Origin: an uncultured Ruminococcus sp.
Lineage (GTDB): Bacteria; Bacillota_A; Clostridia; Oscillospirales; Ruminococcaceae
NCBI GenBank assembly: GCA_947303535.1
Contig: CAMYYQ010000132.1
Location: 1 to 5,084 of the forward strand
DNA length: 5,084 nt
Direction: 5' to 3'
Shown here: piece after piece, positions 1 through 4,626 of the stretch
How positions within the stretch are numbered: the stretch's first letter is position 1
How the letters are laid out: each line of letters starts with the position of its first letter
Position numbers and translations under genes: made by a program
Notes under the pieces: generated by a model
Database searches by the model: none
What the model was told of the DNA's origin: nothing
The model's input: the letters and a program-made list of their open reading frames with translations, nothing else

Positions 1-145
1 CACCTGAATCGCTTTCCTTATAATCCTTGACATACAGTCCCTTTTCCTTGACCTTCTGTAAGAATTCCTGCTCATTTTCCGCATTCATGACTCCCTTGAC
101 CTGTCTGCTTCTTGCGTCCTGAGCTACATAGGAAAAACTCTTCAT
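1..145 (-). CDS. Type II secretion/type IV pilus F-family protein (PilC/GspF), N-terminal fragment
   Basis: Only the first 48 codons are in the window; the gene continues past the left edge. The peptide begins MKSFSYVAQDARSRQVKG and continues with an AENEQEFLQKVKEKGLYV stretch. This matches the cytoplasmic N-terminal segment of the PilC/GspF family: an F-x-Y-x-A-x-D opening, a KG turn, then an amphipathic helix with an E-K-G-L ending. Family members are polytopic inner-membrane platform proteins of type IV pilus, competence or type II secretion machines, and they work with a cytoplasmic ATPase. The membrane helices and the rest of the protein lie outside the window. The ATG start (145-143) is firm: GGAGG (157-153) sits 7 bases upstream. 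A strong promoter (206-234) and a 534-bp non-coding leader precede it, so it is probably the first gene of its transcription unit. The subtype (pilus, competence or secretion) cannot be told from this fragment. Confidence 0.78.
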   Translation of the reverse strand, partial: MKSFSYVAQDARSRQVKGVMNAENEQEFLQKVKEKGLYVKDYKESDSG

Positions 146-171
146 GAAACCACCTCCATAATTAATTACTT

Positions 172-189
172 GTGATGAACGTTTCACAC
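172..189. promoter_or_regulatory. Weak CG-centred dyad, possible operator in the PilC/GspF gene leader
   Basis: The sequence has the symmetric form GTG-N3-AACGTT-N3-CAC, with 12 of 18 positions matching across a central CG. It lies just downstream of the predicted start of transcription from the proximal promoter and upstream of the GGAGG box, where a bound repressor could block transcription. CG-centred dyads are common for LacI-family regulators, but the match is short and could be chance. Confidence 0.25.
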
Positions 190-205
190 TGCCTTAATAA
201 TAACA

Positions 206-234
206 ATTATAACATTTTAATAGTTACTTTTCAA
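206..234 (-). promoter_or_regulatory. Proximal sigma-A promoter of the PilC/GspF gene
   Basis: On the minus strand a TTGAAA -35 box (234-229) and a TATAAT -10 box (211-206) are separated by exactly 17 bases. The -10 box carries the TG extension (TGTTATAAT). This is close to the vegetative consensus. Transcription should start near 199, giving a leader of about 54 bases before the ATG at 145. It is the best promoter in the intergenic region and the likely main promoter for the secretion/pilus gene. Confidence 0.72.
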
Positions 235-356
235 TCGCTTTTTTGACATAAATAATCTACCGTTTTTTATCAATATTTACCAAGAAAAATACTATCTGTA
301 ATACTGACTATTATAAACGGTTAGCTTTTAACAAAAACACAACATCAAAGGCAGCC

Positions 357-392
357 CAATATATGGTATATGCACACGTATACCAAACATTG
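357..392. repeat. 36-bp imperfect inverted repeat just downstream of promoter P2
   Basis: The left arm CAATATATGGTATATG (357-372) pairs with the right arm CGTATACCAAACATTG (377-392) at 13 of 16 positions around the 4-base centre CACA. Read as minus-strand RNA, one mismatch becomes a G-U pair, giving 14 of 16 pairs and a UGUG loop. It begins about 10 bases after the predicted start site of the 409-437 promoter. It could be an operator for a dimeric repressor or a hairpin at the 5' end of a leader RNA. It is not GC-rich and has no T-run directly after it on either strand, so it is not a normal terminator. Confidence 0.6.
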
Positions 393-408
393 TTAAACTT
401 CCACAATA

Positions 409-437
409 ATTATATCACACTCACTTTTAAATTGCAA
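409..437 (-). promoter_or_regulatory. Distal sigma-A promoter P2 upstream of the PilC/GspF gene
   Basis: A minus-strand TTGCAA -35 box (437-432) stands 17 bases from a TATAAT -10 box (414-409), which is extended by TGA (TGATATAAT). The predicted start is near 402. A transcript would run through the 357-392 hairpin and, if not stopped, reach the PilC/GspF gene with a leader of about 257 bases. Alternatively it could make a small RNA. I cannot find a clear terminator that would define such an RNA. Confidence 0.55.
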
Positions 438-464
438 CATAAAAGCTCATATTTTCTGCTAATT

Positions 465-480
465 TTTACAGAATTGTAAA
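465..480. promoter_or_regulatory. Inverted repeat TTTACA-N4-TGTAAA, possible regulator site
   Basis: Two perfect 6-bp arms, TTTACA and TGTAAA, flank GAAT. The element sits roughly 60 to 80 bases upstream of the predicted start of the 409-437 promoter, a spacing used by activators. The dyad form suits a dimeric helix-turn-helix protein, but I do not recognise the specific regulator. AT-rich DNA produces such repeats by chance, so this is only a candidate. Confidence 0.35.
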
Positions 481-635
481 CTGCGGCAATTTGATTATTG
501 CTAATTTAGTTATTTTGACTGTTATTGCATAAAAACGTCGTATTCACAGTCGAAAAACCGAAGTGCATTCTGTGGACAAGTTTACTGTTTTAACTATACC
601 TGTCCCCGAAATCGGACTGACCTCTTACGTATACT

Positions 636-663
636 ATTATAATATAATGATTTTTGATGTAAT
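636..663 (-). promoter_or_regulatory. Weak possible promoter P3 just after uvrC
   Basis: On the minus strand ATTACA (663-658) lies 16 bases from a perfect TATAAT (641-636). The -35 box matches the consensus TTGACA at 4 of 6 positions and there is no TG extension. The surrounding DNA is a run of A and T in which TATAAT is easily formed by chance, so support is weak. Transcription would begin near 629 and enter the non-coding region. Confidence 0.25.
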
Positions 664-679
664 ATTCCTGCCGATTTTT

Positions 680-2503
680 TCAAAGCTCCTGAATCGTTTT
701 CCAGAGCTCCTTTGCTACCTCCATATTTACACCTGCAACTGCCGCAAGCTCCTCGGGAGATGCACTGCGCAGATTGGTGATAGTCTTGTACTCCATAAAC
801 AGCTTCGCCGCCTTCTTTTCACCTATTCCACGTACATTCAGCAGTTCAGAGCTGTAGGTCTTTTTCTTGTGGCGCGAGTGCATGAAGCTTACGGAATAGC
901 GGTGTACCTCGTCCTGGATACGTGTCACAAGGTCGAATACCGATCTGAGTTCGTTTATCTGTATCTCTCTTCCCCCCGTCGCAATAGCTCGGGTACGGTG
1001 CTTGTCGTCCTTGACCATGCCGAAGAGAGGTATATCCAGCCCCAATTCACGCAATACAGGCGCAACTGCGTTCACATGACCTTTGCCGCCGTCAAGGAGT
1101 ATCAGGTCCGGTTTTCTTGTGAAATACTCATCGCCCTCACCTGTTACTATGTGCATGAGCCGCCTTTTCAGCACTTCGTGCATACTTCCGTAGTCGTTCT
1201 GGAACTGCTGCTCCTTTACGGTGAAGCGTTTGTACGCTTTTTTCAGCGGTCTGCCGTCCTCAAAGACTACCATTCCTGCGACCATTGATTCCGACGAAAG
1301 GTTGGATATATCGTATGCTTCGATATATCGGGGCGGCTTTGAAAGCCCCAGACTGCGCCCCAGCTGCTCAAGTGCGATGACCTCTTTTCCTGTGCGGTCA
1401 TTTTTTATGGCAGCATACTCCGCACTGTTGTTTTTCGCAAGCTTCAGAAGCTCCAGCTGTCTGCCCTTTTGCGGCACATGGAGCCTGACTTTATGCTGCG
1501 CCTGTTCCTCAAGCATCTCCGTCAGCAGTTCGCTGTCCTCGGGAATATGATCAACTATGACTGAGCGCGGTATGTCAGGCTTTTTATAGTAAAATTGCAG
1601 CATGAAGCTGCTGAGTATGTCCTCTCCCTCATCGGGCAGCGGGAGCTCAAATACAGCCTTATCAAAGAGCCTGTCCTCACGGTACATGAGTACGGAGATA
1701 TACAGTCCATCGTAAAATTCTGCTATACCGATAACATCTGCGGACTCAACTCCGCTGTTGATTATTTTCTGCTTTTCGGAAGCCTTTTTTACTGCCGCTA
1801 TCCTGTCGCGGAGCATTGCTGCTTTCTCGAATTCGAGTGCTTCGGCAGCTCTGTTCATTTCCTCTTCCATTCGCTCCACAGATTCTGAGCTTCCGTTTTT
1901 AATGAACTCTATCGCCTGCTCGACTGCACTTTGGTAATCCTTTGCACTTATCTTGCCTCTGCAAACTCCCATGCACTGCTTGATATGATAATTCAGACAA
2001 GGTCTGCTTTTTCCGAAATCCTGCGGAAATTTTCGCTTACAGGTGGGCAGCATGAACACTCGGTTAGCCTCATTTACAGCTTCTTTGGTTATAAATCCAC
2101 TGGTATACGGACCGAGATATCTGCCGCTCTGTTTTGTGTTTTTTTCATTGGTTATACGAGGGTACTCCTCATCTGAAATACGAATATAATGATATCCCTT
2201 ATCGTCCTTGAGAAGTATATTGTACTTGGGTTTGTGCTGCTTGATAAGACTGCATTCCAGCAGCAGCGCCTCGAATTCGCTGTCTGTTACAATGAAATCA
2301 TAATCATACACATTCGATACCATAGCCGCAACCTTCGGAGCGTGATCGGGATTTTCGCGGAAATAGCTGCTAACGCGGTTATGCAGGTTCTTAGCCTTGC
2401 CTATATATATTATGGAGCTGTCCTTGCGCCGCATTATATACACGCCCGGCGATGTGGTAAGTTTCGAGGTCTTTTCGCGCAGATAAGGCAATCTCGGGTT
2501 CAT
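680..2503 (-). CDS. uvrC: UvrABC system protein C (excinuclease subunit)
   Basis: This 607-residue protein is UvrC, which makes both incisions beside a DNA lesion after UvrA and UvrB have found it. The N-terminal GIY-YIG nuclease (about 16-95) shows GVY at 20-22, YIG at 33-35, E78 in the EALLLE motif and N95 in KYN; it makes the 3' cut. Four cysteines (C155, C169, C177, C181) are placed as in the iron-sulfur-binding UvrC proteins. A UVR motif (about 205-240) is the UvrB-binding helix pair. The RNase H-like half, which makes the 5' cut, retains D398 (YDIS), D437 (NDYG), D471 (LLDGG) and H534 (DEVH). Tandem helix-hairpin-helix motifs end the protein (about 552-605). The length is normal and no catalytic residue is missing. 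The start is supported by AGAGGTG (2517-2511), 7 bases before the ATG. It lies 58 bases after the DUF5662 gene; no separate promoter was found, so it may depend on readthrough past the intervening hairpin. Confidence 0.97.
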   Translation of the reverse strand: MNPRLPYLREKTSKLTTSPGVYIMRRKDSSIIYIGKAKNLHNRVSSYFRENPDHAPKVAAMVSNVYDYDFIVTDSEFEALLLECSLIKQHKPKYNILLKDDKGYHYIRISDEEYPRITNEKNTKQSGRYLGPYTSGFITKEAVNEANRVFMLPTCKRKFPQDFGKSRPCLNYHIKQCMGVCRGKISAKDYQSAVEQAIEFIKNGSSESVERMEEEMNRAAEALEFEKAAMLRDRIAAVKKASEKQKIINSGVESADVIGIAEFYDGLYISVLMYREDRLFDKAVFELPLPDEGEDILSSFMLQFYYKKPDIPRSVIVDHIPEDSELLTEMLEEQAQHKVRLHVPQKGRQLELLKLAKNNSAEYAAIKNDRTGKEVIALEQLGRSLGLSKPPRYIEAYDISNLSSESMVAGMVVFEDGRPLKKAYKRFTVKEQQFQNDYGSMHEVLKRRLMHIVTGEGDEYFTRKPDLILLDGGKGHVNAVAPVLRELGLDIPLFGMVKDDKHRTRAIATGGREIQINELRSVFDLVTRIQDEVHRYSVSFMHSRHKKKTYSSELLNVRGIGEKKAAKLFMEYKTITNLRSASPEELAAVAGVNMEVAKELWKTIQEL

Positions 2504-2532
2504 TTCATCTCACCTCTGTTCTAAAAATGCAG

Positions 2533-2552
2533 AGGACGCCATCAGGCGTCCT
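2533..2552 (-). terminator. GC-rich hairpin between the DUF5662 gene and uvrC, possible leaky terminator
   Basis: A perfect 8-bp stem, AGGACGCC paired with GGCGTCCT, encloses a 4-base loop. It starts 9 bases after the DUF5662 stop codon, the usual place for an intrinsic terminator. On the coding (minus) strand the stem is followed by CTGCATTTTTAG, so the T-run is delayed by several bases. On the plus strand TTTT follows at once, but no plus-strand gene leads into it. It may terminate partially, attenuate uvrC expression or protect the 3' end of the upstream message. Confidence 0.6.
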
Positions 2553-2561
2553 TTTAAAATC

Positions 2562-3101
2562 TCACTTCTTCTTTCTGACCTGTCTGCGGATATATCTGAA
2601 CACCTCGTCCTCACCCTTATCACGAAGCATAGTAAGGAGAAATTCCAGCTTTGCCGCTGTGGTTTTTTCGATCTTACGACGCGGCTTGGCTCTGAGGAAA
2701 TACTCTAAAGGCATAGACTCATTGTACTTTTCTTTGTTGTATATCTTTGAAGCTGCCACACGGTCGCAAAACATCTCAAAAATGAAGATATCAGGCATTT
2801 TCACAGGTTCCATAAGCTTTGTTTCGGGATTATAGTCCGTCCAGTATTCAAAGTGATGACGATTGCGTCCTTTATGGTGCATCCATGCCTTTGAACTGCC
2901 GTCCACTTCCCTTTCCTTCTCGTTAGGACTGCGGTCGCCCTGAAAATACTTCACTCCCGGGATAAACTCCGTAGGCGAGAACTTTGACAGGTCATGTACA
3001 AATCCGCGCCACGGAATACCTGCTTTGATGCAGTGTATGAATACCTGATGTCTGTGCTGCTGAACAGTTTTAAAATGACCTAAAAAGTTTTGTATCTTCA
3101 T
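2562..3101 (-). CDS. DUF5662-family protein with HD-like residues
   Basis: This 179-residue soluble protein resembles the uncharacterised DUF5662 family, recognised by the stretch GIPWRGFVHDLSKFSPTEF (28-46) and a HHKGRNRHHFEYW block (75-87). Its histidine and aspartate pattern (H18, H36-D37, H75-H76, H82-H83, D113 in the FCDR helix) recalls HD-superfamily metal-dependent phosphohydrolases. From this I infer a possible metal-bound hydrolase; the substrate is unknown. There is no signal peptide or membrane helix, and the C-terminus is very basic (IRRQVRKKK). The ATG follows the stop codon of the LacI-type gene after 4 bases, and its AGGGAG box (3114-3109) overlaps that gene's last codons. The two are therefore almost certainly co-transcribed and perhaps translationally coupled. 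A GC-rich hairpin follows the stop. The family call is from memory of the motif, not a search. Confidence 0.78.
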   Translation of the reverse strand: MKIQNFLGHFKTVQQHRHQVFIHCIKAGIPWRGFVHDLSKFSPTEFIPGVKYFQGDRSPNEKEREVDGSSKAWMHHKGRNRHHFEYWTDYNPETKLMEPVKMPDIFIFEMFCDRVAASKIYNKEKYNESMPLEYFLRAKPRRKIEKTTAAKLEFLLTMLRDKGEDEVFRYIRRQVRKKK

Positions 3102-3105
3102 TCAG

Positions 3106-4146
3106 TCACTCCCTGTTATAGCTGCCTGTTATATCAAGCACGCTCTCTTTTTCAATGAGCTTTCCGCTTATGATGCGTCTGCCCTCGGAATAGGTAGGAT
3201 CTGAAAGCTTCTTCGCCATAATTCCCACAGAGACCTCTGCCATTTTCGCAAGGTCTACCTCTACTGTAGTTATAGTCGGTATGCATATGCTCGACACAGT
3301 GTAGTTGTCGTAACCGACTACGCTTATATCATCGGGAACGCGAACGCCCTTAGTCTTTAAAGCTGATATTACGCGGAAAGCAGTTTCGTCGCAGTTGCAC
3401 ACAAAAGCGGTCGGCATATCAGCAGGAAAATCTATCTTGTCGTTGAGTATTCCCTTTTCGTTTCTGTCGCCGATAACCCATTCTATGCGGAATTCAAGCT
3501 CGTTTTCCATGATGCACTTCAAGTATCCCAGGTATCTGTCATTGATACTGCTGGTAGCATTGAGAGTACCGAAAAAGCCTATCCTGCGGTGTCCCTTTGA
3601 AACGAGATAGTCCGTGAGCATATATCCGCCGTTGAAGCTGTCGGATATAACAGAATCGACATGATATCTGTTGTCGTAGAAATCCACGAATATAAGCGGT
3701 ATAGTAAGCTTGCTGAGTATCTCTATGTAGCTTCTGTGTACCTGTCCGATAACGATAACGCCGTCCACCTTGCCGTCAACTATCATATTCGGCAGTATAC
3801 CGTCCTGTTCATTGTCAGCCGATATACATTCGTATACTGTGCATACGTTGAGCTGTGAGAGCTGATTTGAGATGCTTGCTGTAAGCTCCCAGTAAAAAGT
3901 GCCCCTCGCACCCACAAAACGCTCAGACGTAAGTATACCCACGTTTTTGCTTATCTTAGGTATAGTCATACGGCGTTTCTCGCTCTTGGTATTTGAGGGC
4001 TTATAGCCCATTTTTTCAGCAGTTTCACAGATACGCTTACGCATCTCTTCACTCACTCCGTCACGGCCTGCCAGTGCATTAGAGACCGTTACAACGCTGA
4101 CGCCAAGCTTTGTGGCGATATCCAGCATTTTTACTCCGTTTTTCAT
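3106..4146 (-). CDS. LacI/GalR-family transcriptional regulator
   Basis: This 346-residue protein has the classical LacI layout. A helix-turn-helix (about 7-52) carries LDIATKLGVSVVTVSNAL, then a sugar-binding-protein-like effector domain runs from about 68 to 340. Typical marks in that domain are VDSVISDSFNGGY (163-175), GHRRIGFFG (185-193), PDDISVVGYDN (271-281) and TTVEVDLAKMAE (293-304). Members bind palindromic operators as dimers and respond to sugars or related small molecules; the effector here is unknown. The hinge is unusual: the family pattern YxPNxxARxL is replaced by GYKPSNTKSEKRRM, lacking the conserved A-R-x-L. The annotated ATG (4146) follows GGGGGAG by 4 bases. A second ATG at 4128 has GGAG 5 bases upstream and would give a 340-residue product; the first fits family N-termini better. 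No sugar transport or catabolic gene is adjacent, so the target may be distant, autogenous or the DUF5662 partner. Confidence 0.92.
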   Translation of the reverse strand: MKNGVKMLDIATKLGVSVVTVSNALAGRDGVSEEMRKRICETAEKMGYKPSNTKSEKRRMTIPKISKNVGILTSERFVGARGTFYWELTASISNQLSQLNVCTVYECISADNEQDGILPNMIVDGKVDGVIVIGQVHRSYIEILSKLTIPLIFVDFYDNRYHVDSVISDSFNGGYMLTDYLVSKGHRRIGFFGTLNATSSINDRYLGYLKCIMENELEFRIEWVIGDRNEKGILNDKIDFPADMPTAFVCNCDETAFRVISALKTKGVRVPDDISVVGYDNYTVSSICIPTITTVEVDLAKMAEVSVGIMAKKLSDPTYSEGRRIISGKLIEKESVLDITGSYNRE

Positions 4147-4237
4147 AAAACTCCCCCGATCTGTTAAGTTCTCATAAATCTATGTTAGGCATAATAACTT
4201 GTTGCTGCCGAAGTAACGAATTAAATTAACCTTGTCT

Positions 4238-4266
4238 ATTATATCATGCTTTAAGTAATAAATAAA
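4238..4266 (-). promoter_or_regulatory. Extended -10 promoter of the LacI-type regulator operon
   Basis: The minus strand has TGATATAAT (4246-4238), a perfect -10 box with the TGn extension. The region 17 bases upstream (TTTATT, 4266-4261) is a poor -35 box, which extended -10 promoters can tolerate. Transcription should start near 4231, leaving a leader of about 85 bases before the regulator's ATG. The DNA upstream is AT-rich and includes TTTGCAAA (4272-4279), which might act as an UP-like element or a binding site. Confidence 0.6.
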
Positions 4267-4310
4267 GTAGTTTTGCAAATTTTGGAACATATATCAAATT
4301 CGATACTGTT

Positions 4311-4326
4311 TTATTGTGCACAATAA
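4311..4326. promoter_or_regulatory. Perfect 16-bp palindrome TTATTGTGCACAATAA, candidate operator
   Basis: This is a gap-free, fully symmetric 16-bp dyad with the core TTGTGCACAA, resembling sites bound by dimeric helix-turn-helix regulators. Its centre lies about 87 bases upstream of the predicted start of the LacI-type gene. It sits directly after the terminator stem of the preceding small gene and overlaps that terminator's T-rich tail. Self-regulation by the LacI-type protein is the simplest idea, but the distance from the core promoter is large for simple repression, and another regulator could bind. Confidence 0.45.
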
Positions 4327-4327
4327 C

Positions 4328-4357
4328 AAGGCTGCGGAGGTTATTCTCCGCAGCCTT
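4328..4357 (-). terminator. Rho-independent terminator after the small acidic protein gene
   Basis: A 12-bp perfect stem, AAGGCTGCGGAG with CTCCGCAGCCTT, closes a 6-base loop. On the minus strand it is followed by GTTATTG, a T-rich but broken tail, and it begins 8 bases after the stop codon of the small gene. It would isolate the regulator operon from upstream transcription. The plus strand also has TTTAATGTTTTT after the stem, but no plus-strand gene needs it. Confidence 0.8.
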
Positions 4358-4365
4358 TAATGTTT

Positions 4366-4542
4366 TTAATCTTTTTTGCCGCCATATTCAGACAGATAAG
4401 GGTAAACCTTATCGTAAGAGCTGCGCTGAACGCTGTCATCTGCGGCAAAAGGGGTAAGTCCCGTCTTATCTCCCCACGATGCTGAAGGACAGACGTATTC
4501 CTCTTCTTCAGGCTCGGGAACGGGTATTTTCTTCTTGCTCAT
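4366..4542 (-). CDS. Small acidic protein of unknown function (58 residues)
   Basis: I do not recognise this protein. It starts MSKKKIPVPEPEEEEYVCPS, with a short basic head, a proline- and glutamate-rich acidic stretch and one cysteine. A middle part rich in small residues (WGDKTGLTPFAADDS) follows, then a tyrosine-rich tail (SYDKVYPYLSEYGGKKD). It has no signal peptide or membrane helix and is probably cytoplasmic and partly disordered. The ATG at 4542 is chosen over one at 4551: GGGAG (4556-4552) is 9 bases from the former but directly touches the latter, which would leave no spacing. The gene sits between two intrinsic terminators and has no clear promoter of its own, so it may be expressed by readthrough from the TPR gene upstream. 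A hairpin abuts its ribosome binding site. The good ribosome binding site and following terminator support it as a real gene. Confidence 0.65.
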   Translation of the reverse strand: MSKKKIPVPEPEEEEYVCPSASWGDKTGLTPFAADDSVQRSSYDKVYPYLSEYGGKKD

Positions 4543-4555
4543 TTTTATCATCTCC

Positions 4556-4572
4556 CGCAGATATTATCTGCG
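4556..4572. repeat. 17-bp perfect inverted repeat touching the small gene's Shine-Dalgarno
   Basis: CGCAGATA and TATCTGCG flank a single central base. In minus-strand RNA this would fold as a CGCAGA/UCUGCG stem with a 5-base loop. Its 3' edge shares the first G of the GGGAG box (4556-4552) of the small acidic protein gene. It could tune ribosome access, stabilise the 5' end of a processed message or serve as a protein-binding dyad. Confidence 0.5.
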
Positions 4573-4596
4573 AAAGCGAAGCGTTTATGCATCAAA

Positions 4597-4622
4597 AAGG
4601 CACTTCCATTCGGAAGTGCCTT
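4597..4622 (-). terminator. Rho-independent terminator after the TPR protein gene
   Basis: A perfect 11-bp stem, AAGGCACTTCC with GGAAGTGCCTT, closes a 4-base loop. On the minus strand it runs straight into a TTTTT tract. It begins 4 bases after the TAA of the TPR gene. This is the most typical intrinsic terminator in the window and marks the end of the upstream transcription unit, although some readthrough to the small gene is possible. Confidence 0.88.
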
Positions 4623-4626
4623 GATA

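Larger units (their letters stand above)
146..679. other. 534-bp AT-rich intergenic regulatory region between uvrC and the PilC/GspF gene
   Basis: No convincing gene lies here on either strand; a long plus-strand frame entering from 563 is only a shadow of uvrC. The stretch holds two well-formed minus-strand promoters, a third weaker one, a 36-bp imperfect inverted repeat, a 16-bp inverted repeat and a weaker CG-centred dyad, each listed separately. No GC-rich stem plus T-run is visible just after the uvrC stop, so uvrC has no obvious intrinsic terminator. Transcription might run on into this region, end by a factor-dependent route, or end at a structure I could not recognise. I found no riboswitch class or known small RNA. 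Confidence 0.6.

Noticed and set aside
328..390. A 20-codon minus-strand frame (MFGIRVHIPYIGLPL...) inside the intergenic region, with GGAAG 7 bases before its ATG
   Set aside because: The GGAAG lies at or before the predicted start of the P2 transcript, so it could hardly serve as a ribosome binding site, and the frame is built from the inverted repeat. It is too short to support without conservation data.
570..578. A TTGTCCACA sequence on the minus strand resembling a DnaA box
   Set aside because: It is a single site with one mismatch to TTATCCACA and no neighbouring boxes, AT-rich unwinding element or replication gene, so it does not support an origin.
606..620. Short GTCC...GGAC / CCG...CGG hairpin after uvrC considered as its terminator
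   Set aside because: The stem is only 3 to 4 bp and is not followed by a T-run on the minus strand.
563..1288. A 241-codon plus-strand open frame
   Set aside because: It lies mainly opposite uvrC, has no ribosome binding site, and its product is unlike any family. It is a shadow of the uvrC codon pattern.
1221..2835. Several other plus-strand open frames of about 80 to 110 codons
   Set aside because: All are antisense to uvrC or the DUF5662 gene, with no ribosome binding sites and low-complexity or cysteine-rich translations typical of shadow frames.
3395..3858. Two short plus-strand frames opposite the LacI-type gene
   Set aside because: They lie within a clear coding gene, lack start signals and show no recognisable protein features.
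4549..4551. Upstream ATG as the start of the small acidic protein
   Set aside because: The GGGAG box directly touches this ATG, leaving no spacing; the ATG three codons later has a proper 9-base spacing.
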